Shown here: piece by piece, positions 8,733-17,872 of the stretch | How the letters are laid out: every line of letters starts with the position of its first letter | How positions within the stretch are numbered: the stretch's first letter is position 1 | Source: Bradyrhizobiaceae bacterium | GTDB lineage: Bacteria; Pseudomonadota; Alphaproteobacteria; Rhizobiales; Xanthobacteraceae | Assembly (NCBI GenBank): GCA_020544565.1 | Contig: CP078014.1 | Coordinates: forward strand, 440,574 to 504,573 | DNA: 64,000 nucleotides | Direction: 5' to 3' | Notes under the pieces: generated by a model | Database searches by the model: none | The model's input: only the letters and a program-made list of their open reading frames with translations | What the model was told of the DNA's origin: nothing | Made by a program: the position numbers and the translations under genes

Positions 8733-9736
8733 CCTTCCTGCTGGCGCGCCATCGCGCGGCGATCGTTCTGGTCGCGGTGCTGGCGGTGATCACGATTCTC
8801 ATCCGCGGCAACACGGTGTGGCTCGATACCTCGGTGGTGATCGCGATCTATGCGCTGATCGCGTTGTCGGTCGGCATCAGCTACGGGCAGGCCGGCATTC
8901 TCTCGGTGGCGCAGGCGGCTTTCGCCTCGGTGGGGGCTTACGCCACCGCCATCGTGACCGCGCGCTACGATCTGCCGGCGGTGCTGGGGCTGCTTCTGGC
9001 GGTGGCGCTGCCTGCGCTCGTCGCCTATCCGCTGGCGCGGCTGGTGACGCGCCTCACCGCGCTGTCGCTGGCCATCGCGACGCTGGTGTTCGGGCAGGCG
9101 GTGGATATCGTCCTGCGCGAAGGCGGCGATTTCACCGGCGGCTATATCGGCCTGTCGGGTATTCCGCCGCTGCCGTTCGCGCCCGGCCTGCTGCACTACC
9201 ATCTGCTGGCCTGGGCCGCGGTGCTCGTGGTGGTGCTGCTGCTCGGCAATCTGATCGACTCGCCGTTCGGCCGCGCCGCGAACACGCTGCGTTCCGATAC
9301 GCTGCGCGCGGTCGCCGACGGGGTGAACGTGCCGCATGTCCGCAGCGCGATCCTTGCGTTCTCGGCCTCGGTCGCCGGCCTTGGCGGGTGGTTGTACGCG
9401 CATCACATCGGCTATATCGGCCCCGACTCCCTCGGTCCGTCGGTGTCGCTGTCGGTCCTGCTGATGGCGGTTGTCGGCGGCGCCCAGACCGTGCTCGGAC
9501 CCATCGTCGGCGCGGCGCTGTTGACGCTGCTGTTCAAGTTCATCCCGAGCCAGGAAGTGCAGGGCATATTCTATGGCGGCGCGCTCATCGCGGTTCTGGT
9601 GCTGACGCCGAACGGACTGATGGGGTTGCGGTCGCTATGGAAGCCGCGCCGCGCCACGCCCGCGGCAACGACTGCTCCGGAACGGCCGGCGGCGACGGCT
9701 GCGACCGGCGCGACCGCGGCGAGGGGCGCGTCATGA
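8729..9736 (+). CDS. Branched-chain-type ABC transporter permease (LivM family)
   Basis: Second permease subunit, 335 residues, many transmembrane helices, with the LivM signature GISYGQAGILSVAQAAFASV in the first third and a coupling region around LRAVADGVNVPHVRS. The C-terminus is an Ala/Thr-rich cytoplasmic tail (about the last 30 residues) of low complexity. Both ends overlap their neighbours by 4 bp (ATGA), which points to tight translational coupling with LivH upstream and the ATPase downstream. Confidence 0.92.
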   Translation: MTFLLARHRAAIVLVAVLAVITILIRGNTVWLDTSVVIAIYALIALSVGISYGQAGILSVAQAAFASVGAYATAIVTARYDLPAVLGLLLAVALPALVAYPLARLVTRLTALSLAIATLVFGQAVDIVLREGGDFTGGYIGLSGIPPLPFAPGLLHYHLLAWAAVLVVVLLLGNLIDSPFGRAANTLRSDTLRAVADGVNVPHVRSAILAFSASVAGLGGWLYAHHIGYIGPDSLGPSVSLSVLLMAVVGGAQTVLGPIVGAALLTLLFKFIPSQEVQGIFYGGALIAVLVLTPNGLMGLRSLWKPRRATPAATTAPERPAATAATGATAARGAS

Positions 9737-10494
9737 GCATCGAGGTCGCACAGGTCGGTGTCCGCTTCGGCGGCGTCACGGCGCTGCAGGATGTCGATCT
9801 GACCCTGACGCGCGGCGAGGTTCTCGCCGTCATCGGGCCCAACGGCTCCGGCAAGAGCACGCTCTTCAACGCGATCACCGGCTTCGTCGATATTGCATCC
9901 GGCCGCGTCGCCGTGGACGGCCGCGATCTGGCGGGCATGGCCGCGGAGAACCGGATCGCCAGCGGAATCTCGCGCACCTTCCAGACGCCGCGCATCAATC
10001 CCGCCGCGAGTGTCGAGGAAGCGGTGCTATGCGGATTTCATCCACACGCGCGGACGGGGTTCTGGCAGGGCCTGCTGCGGCCGCCGGCGATGGCGCGCAT
10101 GGAAGCGGAACTGCGCCAGCGCCGGACCCGCGTTCTCGAACAGCTCGATCTGCTCGGCTTCGCCCGACAGCAGATGGGCGAACTGCCGATGGGGATCGTG
10201 CGTCTGGTCGATATCGCCCGCGCCATGGCAGCGGAACCGAACTATCTGCTGCTCGACGAGCCGGCGGCGGGTCTCTCCAAGACCGAGCAGAATGTGCTGA
10301 TCCAGCAAGTGCGGCGGCTCGCCGGGCAGGGCGTCGGCGTGCTTCTCGTCGAGCACAATTTCGGTCTCGTCCGCCGTCTGGCCGATCGGGTGATGGTGCT
10401 CGATCGCGGCAAGGTCCTGCTGCGCGGCACCGCCGACGAGGTGAGCCGGCGGCCGGAATTCATCACCGCCTATCTCGGCACCAACAAGCAGTGA
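9733..10494 (+). CDS. ABC transporter ATP-binding protein (LivG family)
   Basis: Cytoplasmic ATPase of 253 residues that drives the LivHM-type channel. Walker A is GPNGSGKST (about 37-45), Walker B is YLLLDEPAAGL, and the switch histidine is in LLVEHNFG. The ABC signature is unusual: where LivG proteins normally have LSYGQ or LPYGD, this one reads LPMGIVRLVDIARAM, without the usual Gln/Asp. The start is the ATG overlapping the LivM stop. The frame is open far upstream in the +1 register, but that stretch is permease coding sequence. Function is probably retained because Walker A, Walker B and the histidine are intact. Confidence 0.9.
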   Translation: MSIEVAQVGVRFGGVTALQDVDLTLTRGEVLAVIGPNGSGKSTLFNAITGFVDIASGRVAVDGRDLAGMAAENRIASGISRTFQTPRINPAASVEEAVLCGFHPHARTGFWQGLLRPPAMARMEAELRQRRTRVLEQLDLLGFARQQMGELPMGIVRLVDIARAMAAEPNYLLLDEPAAGLSKTEQNVLIQQVRRLAGQGVGVLLVEHNFGLVRRLADRVMVLDRGKVLLRGTADEVSRRPEFITAYLGTNKQ

Positions 10495-10504
10495 GGGCCA
10501 CGTC

Positions 10505-11326
10505 ATGACCGGGATCGCTGTCGGTGCAAACGGGGTCGAGGCGGCCGCGCAGGCGGCGACGCCAATTCTGTCGTGCCGGAATGTCACCGCGCGCTATGGC
10601 CGGATCGAGGTGTGTCACGGCGTCGATCTGGCGGTGGCCGCGGGGGAGATCGTGGCCGTGCTGGGACCGAACGGCGCAGGCAAGAGCAGCTTTCTCGGCG
10701 CGGTCGCCGGTCTGGTCCAGGGCGATGGCGATGTCGCCGTCGGCGCTCAGGCTGTCAGCCATATGCCATCCCATCTCAGGGCACGGCACGGGCTGGCCTT
10801 CGTGCCGGAAATCCGTGGCAATCTGTGCCCCGCGCTGTCGGTGCAGGAAAATCTGGCGCTGGGGCTGCGGATGATCGAGGACGATCGCGATGCGGCGCTC
10901 CAGCGCGTGCTCACGCTGTTTCCGATTCTCAAGGAGCGGCTGGCCGCGCCCGCGGGCATGCTCAGCGGCGGCGAGCAGCAGATGCTGGCCATCGCCATGG
11001 CGGTGGCGCGCCGCCCGCGCGTGCTGATCCTCGACGAGCCGACCCAGGGTCTCGCGCCGACGGTCTACGACATTCTGCGGGCCACCTTCGCGACATTTCG
11101 CGACGAGGGCATGGCGATCGTCGTCGCCGAGCAGAACGTGCCCTTCGCCGCCAGCGTTGCCGATCGTTTCATCATGCTGGCGGACGGTCAGGTGGTGCTG
11201 CGCGGTGGTCACGACGACCTGCAGAACTATGACACCATTCTCGCCGCGTTCCTTGGCGGCGACGACGACACGTCGGATGCCGCCGGCGTGTCCGCAGTCT
11301 CACGGTTGAACGAGGTTCGTTCCTGA
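10505..11326 (+). CDS. ABC transporter ATP-binding protein (LivF family)
   Basis: Second ATPase subunit of the transporter, 273 residues. An N-terminal extension of about 20 residues precedes the fold. Walker A is GPNGAGKSS, the signature is the canonical LSGGEQQMLAIAMA, and Walker B is VLILDEPTQGLAP. The C-terminus carries a roughly 25-residue tail (DDDTSDAAGVSAVSRLNE) not usual for LivF. It begins 10 bp after the LivG-type stop, and its stop shares one base with the next ATG (TGATG). Confidence 0.92.
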   Translation: MTGIAVGANGVEAAAQAATPILSCRNVTARYGRIEVCHGVDLAVAAGEIVAVLGPNGAGKSSFLGAVAGLVQGDGDVAVGAQAVSHMPSHLRARHGLAFVPEIRGNLCPALSVQENLALGLRMIEDDRDAALQRVLTLFPILKERLAAPAGMLSGGEQQMLAIAMAVARRPRVLILDEPTQGLAPTVYDILRATFATFRDEGMAIVVAEQNVPFAASVADRFIMLADGQVVLRGGHDDLQNYDTILAAFLGGDDDTSDAAGVSAVSRLNEVRS

Positions 11327-12513
11327 TGTCTGACGCTTCTGATCCGGGACATCGTCCGTCCGGCCCGCTTGCGGGCATTCGTATCATCGACCTGTCGCGG
11401 CTCGCCCCGGGGCCCTACTGCACGATGCTGCTGGCCGATCTCGGCGCCGAGGTGATCGTCGTGGGCGGCGGCCGGGCGGGGCTGCCCGTCACCGAGTTGT
11501 CGCGCGGCAAGACCTTCATCTCGCTCGATCTCAAGAGCGCGGCCGGGAAGGAGGCGCTGCATCGTCTCGTTAGGACCGCGGACGCGCTGATCGAGGGATT
11601 CCGTCCCGGGGTCGCCGATCGCATCGGTGCAGGCTACGCCGAATTGCAGGCGATCAACCCGCGGCTGGTCTACTGCTCGATGACGGGTTACGGTCAGACC
11701 GGGCCGCGCGCGCAGGAAGCCGGGCACGATATCAACTATCTCGCGCTCAGCGGGCTGCTCGGCGCTGTCGGGCCGAAAAGCGAGGTGTCCTATCCGCCGC
11801 TGAACCTGCTTGCCGATTTCGGCGCCGGCGGTTTGCTGGCCGCCTTCGGCATCGTCACCGCGCTGTTCGAGGCGCGCGCCTCCGGACGCGGCCAGCACGT
11901 CGACGCCGCCATGGTGGATGGCTGCATGTCGATGATGGCGATGCATTATCCGGTCTGGAAGACGGCGATCATGCCGGGGCGCGGCGACGGCCTCATCACC
12001 GGCAACGCGCCGTTCTATCGCTGCTATCTCTGCGCCGATGGCCGGCAGGTGTCGGTGGGCGCGCTGGAATTGGCCTTCTTCCGCGCGCTGTGGACCACGC
12101 TCGATCTCGGCGCCATTCCTGATCACATGGACAGGGCGACCTGGCCGCTCGTCGAGCAGACGCTGGAGCGGGTATTCCGCTCGCAGCCGCGCGATCATTG
12201 GGCCGGCCTTTTCGCGGGCACGGACGCCTGCGTCGTGCCGGTGCTGTCGCCGGACGAGGTCTGGCAGGAGGCGCACAACAAGGCGCGCCATCCGGACGCC
12301 TCCGATGCCTGCGTGCCGGCCGTTCCCCGCTTCAGCCGCACGCCGTCCGCCCCCCGCGCGCTGGATCGGCGCGACCGCAGCCATGAGGTTCTGCGCTCGC
12401 TCGCCATGTCGGACGGCGACATCGCGGCGGCGGTGCCGTCCGATCCGGCCTCTGCGGTGGAAGGGCTGTCGTGGCCGCCCGCGCTGCGCAATTCCGCAAT
12501 CGCTGCTCAATAA
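11326..12513 (+). CDS. CaiB/BaiF family protein, alpha-methylacyl-CoA racemase-like
   Basis: Class III CoA-transferase superfamily member of 395 residues. The N-terminal motif LAGIRIIDLSRLAPGPYC and the central GHDINYLALSGLLGAVG are those of alpha-methylacyl-CoA racemase, where the Asp in GHDINY is a catalytic base. A racemase of 2-methyl-branched acyl-CoA esters is therefore more likely than a CoA transfer role, but family members are hard to separate by motif. It is translationally coupled to the ATPase gene (TGATG), so uptake and CoA-thioester processing are co-expressed. Confidence 0.82.
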   Translation: MSDASDPGHRPSGPLAGIRIIDLSRLAPGPYCTMLLADLGAEVIVVGGGRAGLPVTELSRGKTFISLDLKSAAGKEALHRLVRTADALIEGFRPGVADRIGAGYAELQAINPRLVYCSMTGYGQTGPRAQEAGHDINYLALSGLLGAVGPKSEVSYPPLNLLADFGAGGLLAAFGIVTALFEARASGRGQHVDAAMVDGCMSMMAMHYPVWKTAIMPGRGDGLITGNAPFYRCYLCADGRQVSVGALELAFFRALWTTLDLGAIPDHMDRATWPLVEQTLERVFRSQPRDHWAGLFAGTDACVVPVLSPDEVWQEAHNKARHPDASDACVPAVPRFSRTPSAPRALDRRDRSHEVLRSLAMSDGDIAAAVPSDPASAVEGLSWPPALRNSAIAAQ

Positions 12514-12524
12514 GGACAAGACCC

Positions 12525-13655
12525 ATGCAAGCAATGGACAAGCAGGCATATGAGACGTTTCGCGATACCCTGCGCCGCATCGCGGTGGACAAGGTCGCGC
12601 CGCATGCCGCCGAAGTGGACCGCACCAAGCAGCCCCCGGTGAAGTCTCACGCCGCGCTCAGCGAGGCCGGCATCGTCAGTCTCGGATTTCCGGAAGCGCA
12701 GGGCGGTCAGGGCGGGGATCTGCTGTCGCAGGTGATCGCGGTGGAGGAGATGGCGCGGGTCTGCGCCACCACCGGGCTCACGCTCATGACCGGCTGGGCG
12801 GCGCTGGACCCGCTGATCCGCTTCGGCGCGAAGGAGCTGATCGACGAGATCGTGCCGCCGGTGGCCGCAGGCAAGATGATCGCCGGCTGGTGCCTGACCG
12901 AGCCGCAGGGCGGGTCGGATCTGCCGTCGCTGAAAACGCGCGCCACGCGCGAGGGCAATCACTGGGTCATCAGCGGCACCAAGCGGTTCATCACCAACGC
13001 CACCTGGGCCGAATGGTATCTCGTGCTCGCCCGCACCGGCGAGAAAGCCTACGGCATCTTCATGGTGCATCGGGACGATCCCGGCCTGTCGTTCGGCAAG
13101 CTTGAAAACAAGATGGGATTGCGCGGCAGCCCCACCGCCGACGTGATCTTCGACAATTGCCGGATCCCCGCGAACCGGGCGATCGGAGACACCACCAAGG
13201 GCTACGAATACATGACCGTATCCCTGACGATCTCGCGGCCGCTGATCGGCGCGCAGGCGCTCGGGATCGCGCAGGGCGCCCTCGACGAGGCCGTGCTCTA
13301 TACCCGCGACCGCAAGCAGTTCGGCCAGTCGGTGTCGCGCTTCCAGATGGTGAGGGGGATGATCGCGGAGATGGCGGTCAAGGTCGAAGCCTCGCGCAGC
13401 CTGCTGTATCGCGCCGTCGAGGCGATCGAGGAGAGTCCGGCGGGCGGGCGTACGCTGGCGTCGATGGCCAAGATGCTGTGCAGCGATACCGCGATGCAGG
13501 TGGCGACCGACGCGGTCCAGCTTCACGGCGGCTATGGCTATCTCGAGGACTATCCGGTCGAACGGATGATGCGGGACGCCAAGATCACCCAGATCTATGA
13601 AGGCACCAACCAGATCCAGCGACTGATCATCGCCAAAAGCGTCTACGCGGATTGA
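12525..13655 (+). CDS. Acyl-CoA dehydrogenase
   Basis: FAD enzyme of 376 residues that forms or reduces the alpha-beta double bond of an acyl-CoA. The three-domain fold is visible: an N-terminal helical domain, a middle beta domain with GWCLTEPQGGSDLPSLKTRA and GTKRFITNA, and a C-terminal helical domain ending in YEGTNQIQR. The Glu in YEGT is at the position of the catalytic base in medium-chain enzymes. The ATG follows AAGGACAAG, 12 bp after the racemase-like stop. It sits between two CaiB-family genes, the same family pairing as CaiA with CaiB in carnitine metabolism. Confidence 0.92.
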   Translation: MQAMDKQAYETFRDTLRRIAVDKVAPHAAEVDRTKQPPVKSHAALSEAGIVSLGFPEAQGGQGGDLLSQVIAVEEMARVCATTGLTLMTGWAALDPLIRFGAKELIDEIVPPVAAGKMIAGWCLTEPQGGSDLPSLKTRATREGNHWVISGTKRFITNATWAEWYLVLARTGEKAYGIFMVHRDDPGLSFGKLENKMGLRGSPTADVIFDNCRIPANRAIGDTTKGYEYMTVSLTISRPLIGAQALGIAQGALDEAVLYTRDRKQFGQSVSRFQMVRGMIAEMAVKVEASRSLLYRAVEAIEESPAGGRTLASMAKMLCSDTAMQVATDAVQLHGGYGYLEDYPVERMMRDAKITQIYEGTNQIQRLIIAKSVYAD

Positions 13656-13658
13656 GCC

Positions 13659-14840
13659 ATGTCGGTTCTCAACGGAACGGTGGTGCTGGATATCAGCGAG
13701 GTCTATCAGGCGCCGCTGGCGGCGCAGGTGCTGGGCGATTTCGGCGCGACCGTCATCAAGATCGAGCGGCCCGGCACCGGCGAAATCCTGCGCGTCTATG
13801 ACAGTCACGCCACCGCGCAGGGCACGATGAGCAGCTACTACGCGGCGGTCAACCGCAACAAGAAGTCGCTCGCTGTCGATCTCAAGAGCGAGGCCGGCGT
13901 CGCCGTCGTCAGACGGCTCGCAGCCAGTGCCGACGTGTTCCTGCACAATTACCGCCCGGGCGTGATGGAGCGTCTCGGCCTCGGCTACGAGCAACTCAAG
14001 CAGGCCAATCCGCGGCTGGTCTATGCCGAATCGAGCGGCTACGGCGACACCGGGCCGCTGTCGCGCAGCCCCGGGCAGGACATGGCGATCCAGTCCCTCA
14101 GCGGCATCGCGGTCGGCAACGCCAGGCCCGACGGGTCGCCCGCACTGGTGAACACGCCGGTGGTCGATTTCGCCGCGGGCATGATCCTGGCGCAGGGCGT
14201 CGTGCTGGCGCTGCTCGAACGCGAGCGCTCGGGGCAGGGGCAGAAGGTGCAGACCTCGCTCCTCAACGCCGCCATCGCCATGCAGAGCCTCGAAGCCGGA
14301 TCGCAACTGGTCTACGGCTACGAGACGCGCTGGATCAACAAGAGCCTCAACTTCATCTTCCAGACCAGCGACGGATGGATCACCGTTCTCGGCTTCTTCC
14401 GCGTCAATCCGCTGCAACTGCTGTGCGCGGCATTCGACATTGAGGATATGAGCGCGCGCGAGGGCCTCGGTACCGCCGCCGCGCAGCTCGAACGTAAGGC
14501 CGACATCTACGATCGGCTGCGGCCGGAATTCCTGCGCTTCAGCACGGAGGAATGTCTCGCCCGTCTGGTGAAGCAGGACATTCTGTGCTCGCCGGCTCTG
14601 TCGCTGGCCGAGGCGCTGGATCATCCGCAGGTGCGCCACAACGGCATGGTCGTCGAGGTGCTGATGCCGGACGGCGGACGGGCCGAGGTGGTCGGCAATC
14701 CGCTTCGCCTGTCGCGAACGCCGCCATCGGTAACGCATGGGCCGCCGCAACTGGGGGCCCATAGCGAGGAGATCCTGCGCTCATTCGGATTTACGGATGA
14801 GGAGATCGCGGAGCATCGCCGGGGCGGTGGTCTCGGCTGA
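13659..14840 (+). CDS. CaiB/BaiF family CoA-transferase
   Basis: Second class III CoA-transferase of the operon, 393 residues. The motif SPGQDMAIQSLSG aligns with the catalytic Asp region of formyl-CoA transferase and CaiB, and an upstream HNYRPGVMERLGLGYEQL block is typical. This copy looks like a true CoA-transferase, in contrast to the racemase-like copy at 11326. Starts 3 bp after the acyl-CoA dehydrogenase stop. Likely moves CoA from an acyl-CoA product to an incoming carboxylate. Confidence 0.88.
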   Translation: MSVLNGTVVLDISEVYQAPLAAQVLGDFGATVIKIERPGTGEILRVYDSHATAQGTMSSYYAAVNRNKKSLAVDLKSEAGVAVVRRLAASADVFLHNYRPGVMERLGLGYEQLKQANPRLVYAESSGYGDTGPLSRSPGQDMAIQSLSGIAVGNARPDGSPALVNTPVVDFAAGMILAQGVVLALLERERSGQGQKVQTSLLNAAIAMQSLEAGSQLVYGYETRWINKSLNFIFQTSDGWITVLGFFRVNPLQLLCAAFDIEDMSAREGLGTAAAQLERKADIYDRLRPEFLRFSTEECLARLVKQDILCSPALSLAEALDHPQVRHNGMVVEVLMPDGGRAEVVGNPLRLSRTPPSVTHGPPQLGAHSEEILRSFGFTDEEIAEHRRGGGLG

Positions 14841-14885
14841 ACTGAATCGAAGCATGCAATCAATCACCATTGGGAGGAAATCAAG

Positions 14886-16031
14886 ATGAAGCGAAGATCG
14901 GTAGTTCTGGCACTTGGAGCGCTCGTCCTTGCCGGCGGCGTGCAGATGCAAACAGCGCGTGCGGCGGAGCCGTTGCGGATCGGGTTGCTGTTGAGCCTCA
15001 CCGGGCCGGCGGCGCCGTTCGGCATTCCCGAGCGCGACGCCGTCGAGATTCTGGTCCGCAAGATGAACGAGGAAGGCGGGATCAACGGCCGCAAGATCGA
15101 GCTGTCGGTCTATGACGACGCCACCAACCCCACCGAGGCGGCGCGCGGGGCGACGCAACTGATCCAGCAGAACAACGTGGTTGCGATCATCGGAGCGACC
15201 ACCGGCAGCGGAACGCTTGCGGCCGCGCCGGTCGCCATGCGTTACGAGGTGCCGATGGTGGCGCCCAACGGCACGCTTGCGGTCACGCTGAAGGAAAACA
15301 AGTTTTATCCCTGGGTATTCCGTTCGCTCTCGGGCGATCTGACCAACACCGCCGTGATGTTCGACCGCGCGATCGCCGGCGGCGCCAAGAAGGTCGGCCT
15401 GTTCTATCAGGAGGACGCCTACGGCAAGAACACCGCTGACTACATCGCCGAACTCGCCAAGAAGGCCAATGTCACGCTGGTCGAGACCGCGACGGCGCCG
15501 CTCAAGGCCCTCGACCTGACGTCGCAGGCCACCAAGATCCGCAATGCCAAGCCGGACGTGGTGCTGATCCAGGCGTCCGCTCCGGCGCTCGGGGCCGCTT
15601 TCGTGCGCGCCGCCCGTCAGGTCGGCCTAGATACGCCGATGTGGGCTCCGGTCGGCCTCGGCCAGAAGTCCTTCATTGAAGGCAGCGGCGAGGCGGGGAA
15701 CGGCGTCCGCATCGTGCTGGTCGCGAACTGGGACGAGCCGAGCAAGGAGCTGCAGGAGTTCGGCAAGATTCTGAACGCCGCCGGCAAGCCGCCGCAGGGT
15801 TTCGGCGAGGTCATCGGATCGAACGCGCTGCTGGCGATCACCGAGGCCGTCAAAACCATCAAGGGTGAGGTGACGGGTCGCGCCATTCGTGATGCAATGG
15901 AAAAGCTGTGCGGAATCAAGACCTATTCCGCGGGGCGGATGTGCTTCTCGCCGGACACCCATGACGGCTGGACGGGCGAACTGCTCGTCTCGGCGGAAAT
16001 GCGCGACGGCAAGTTCAAGAACCTCAAATAG
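14886..16031 (+). CDS. ABC transporter periplasmic binding protein, branched-chain/HAAT type (copy 2)
   Basis: Periplasmic receptor of 381 residues with a signal peptide (cleavage after RAA near residue 26) and the same block order as the receptor at 6455: IGLLLSLTGPAAPFGIPE, GGINGRKIELSVYDDATNP, FYQEDAYGKN, and a C-terminal YSAGRMCFSPDTHDGW. The pair clearly arose by duplication. It follows a GGGAGGA ribosome site. Its place inside the CoA-ester operon suggests it recognises a related or processed substrate and feeds the same LivHMGF complex. Confidence 0.9.
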   Translation: MKRRSVVLALGALVLAGGVQMQTARAAEPLRIGLLLSLTGPAAPFGIPERDAVEILVRKMNEEGGINGRKIELSVYDDATNPTEAARGATQLIQQNNVVAIIGATTGSGTLAAAPVAMRYEVPMVAPNGTLAVTLKENKFYPWVFRSLSGDLTNTAVMFDRAIAGGAKKVGLFYQEDAYGKNTADYIAELAKKANVTLVETATAPLKALDLTSQATKIRNAKPDVVLIQASAPALGAAFVRAARQVGLDTPMWAPVGLGQKSFIEGSGEAGNGVRIVLVANWDEPSKELQEFGKILNAAGKPPQGFGEVIGSNALLAITEAVKTIKGEVTGRAIRDAMEKLCGIKTYSAGRMCFSPDTHDGWTGELLVSAEMRDGKFKNLK

Positions 16032-16072
16032 GAGGTCGCGCCCGAGCGCGGCAAGGACAACGGAAAGCGCCC

Positions 16073-17740
16073 ATGACCCAACACGATGAAACAACCGTCG
16101 GAGAATGCATTCGCGCACGCGCCGCGACGTTCCCCGACCGGGTTGCGATCGAGATGATTGGCGAAGGGCGCGAGACCTATTCCGAATGCTTTGCCGCGTC
16201 GTCGCAATTGGCCCGTGGCCTGCTGGCCGCGGGCGTCCGCCGCAATGACACGGTGGTGGTGATGGCGCCGAACTGCCTCACCACGATTCACGCCTGGCTG
16301 GGCGTGAATCTGGCGGGGGCCACGGAAGTCGCCATCAACACGGCGTATCGCGCCAGGCTGCTGGAGCACGCGGTCAATATCTGCGGCGCGCGGGTGATGA
16401 TCGCCGCCGCCGAATTTCTTCCGGTTCTTTACGACAGCGAGGATGCGTTGCCGCACCTCGAACAGATCATCTGTTTCGATGCGCCGGGCGCTGCGTCACC
16501 GTCGGCGTTGCCGGCCTTCCGCCGGATCGCGGTGGTGCCTCTCCGTGAGGTGCTCGCTCGCGCGTCGGACGCGGATCTGCCCGTGGTGGGCATGTCCGAT
16601 ATCGCTTCGGTGATCTACACCTCGGGGACGACGGGGCCGGCCAAGGGCATCATGATGCCCCATGCGCAGGTCTGCGGTCTTGCCCGACAATCGATCGACG
16701 GCCTGCGCCTCGATGGCACGGACGCCTTCTATTGCTTCCATCCGCTGTTTCACATGGCCGGAAAATTCATGGCCGTGTTCGCGACGCTGATGGCGGGCGG
16801 TCGCGTGATTCTCGACCGGACGTTCAAGGCCGACCTGTGGGTCGATCGCGTGCGTGACTATGGCGCGACGGTCGGGCTGGCGCACGGACCGATGGTGGAG
16901 ATGATCCACGCCCAGCCGGAGCGGCGCGAAGATCGCGAGCACAAGGTGCGGCGCTTGCTGACGGCGCCGTTCCCCAAGGCGATCGGGTATCAGTTCGAGG
17001 CGCGCTTCGGCCTGAAAGGGATCGAGGTCTGGGGCATGACCGAGATCAATATCGGCACCTGGCGTCCCTACGACGATCCGCTGCGGCCGGGTTCATGCGG
17101 CCGCGTCAGCGACGAATGGGTCGAATTGCGCGTCGTCGATCCGGAAACCGACGAGGAATTGCCCACGGGGCAGGCCGGCGAACTGGTGGTGCGGCCGAAG
17201 AAGCCGTTCGTGTTCATGGCCGGCTATATCGGGATGCCCGAGAAAACGCTTCAGGCCTGGCGCAATCTCTGGTTCCATACGGGCGATATCGGCTATTTCG
17301 ACAGCGAAGGATATTGCTATTTCGTCGATCGCCTCGGCGACCGCATCCGGCGTCGTGCGGAGAACATTTCCAGCTACGACATCGAGGCGGCGGCGGCAGG
17401 TCATCCGGCCGTGGCCGAAGCGGCGGCCGTGGGCATCGCGTCGGAGTTCGAGGCCGATGACGAGATCAAGATCTGTCTCGTGGCGAAGCCGGACATGACG
17501 GTCGCGCCGGAAGACATGCTGCGCTATCTGGCGGGCGTGCTGCCGCACCACATGGTGCCCCGCTACATCGAATTCATGTCGGCCCTGCCGCGGACGCCGA
17601 CCAACAAGATCAAGAAGGCCGAGTTGCGCGAGCGGGGAGCAACGCCGCAAACCTGGGATCGCAAGCAGTCCGGCCTTGCCTTGAAGGATGTGGTCGCGTC
17701 TGTTCGTTCCGGAGCTGCGCAGGCTGGGCCTTCGCGCTAG
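16073..17740 (+). CDS. CaiC-like AMP-forming acyl-CoA ligase
   Basis: Acyl-CoA synthetase of 555 residues that activates a carboxylic acid with ATP and CoA via an acyl-adenylate. Adenylation motifs are intact: YTSGTTGPAKG (A3), WGMTE (A5), a hinge region with GDRIRRRAENISS (A8), and the C-terminal lysine in PTNKIKKAELR (A10). The GDRIRRRAENISSYDIE segment is close to crotonobetaine/carnitine-CoA ligases. It is the entry enzyme of the pathway fed by the transporter. The spacing of 132 bp to the next gene is the largest inside the run. Confidence 0.9.
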   Translation: MTQHDETTVGECIRARAATFPDRVAIEMIGEGRETYSECFAASSQLARGLLAAGVRRNDTVVVMAPNCLTTIHAWLGVNLAGATEVAINTAYRARLLEHAVNICGARVMIAAAEFLPVLYDSEDALPHLEQIICFDAPGAASPSALPAFRRIAVVPLREVLARASDADLPVVGMSDIASVIYTSGTTGPAKGIMMPHAQVCGLARQSIDGLRLDGTDAFYCFHPLFHMAGKFMAVFATLMAGGRVILDRTFKADLWVDRVRDYGATVGLAHGPMVEMIHAQPERREDREHKVRRLLTAPFPKAIGYQFEARFGLKGIEVWGMTEINIGTWRPYDDPLRPGSCGRVSDEWVELRVVDPETDEELPTGQAGELVVRPKKPFVFMAGYIGMPEKTLQAWRNLWFHTGDIGYFDSEGYCYFVDRLGDRIRRRAENISSYDIEAAAAGHPAVAEAAAVGIASEFEADDEIKICLVAKPDMTVAPEDMLRYLAGVLPHHMVPRYIEFMSALPRTPTNKIKKAELRERGATPQTWDRKQSGLALKDVVASVRSGAAQAGPSR

Positions 17741-17872
17741 TTTCGGGATAATGGCTGTCTCCGCTCCGCCGGGTGGAGCGCGGAGGCGACGCGACTGGAT
17801 CAACACGCCCCGGAGTATTCTCCGGCTCGATGCGAACGGGCCGGACGTTCGATAGGACAAGAAGGATTGGCG

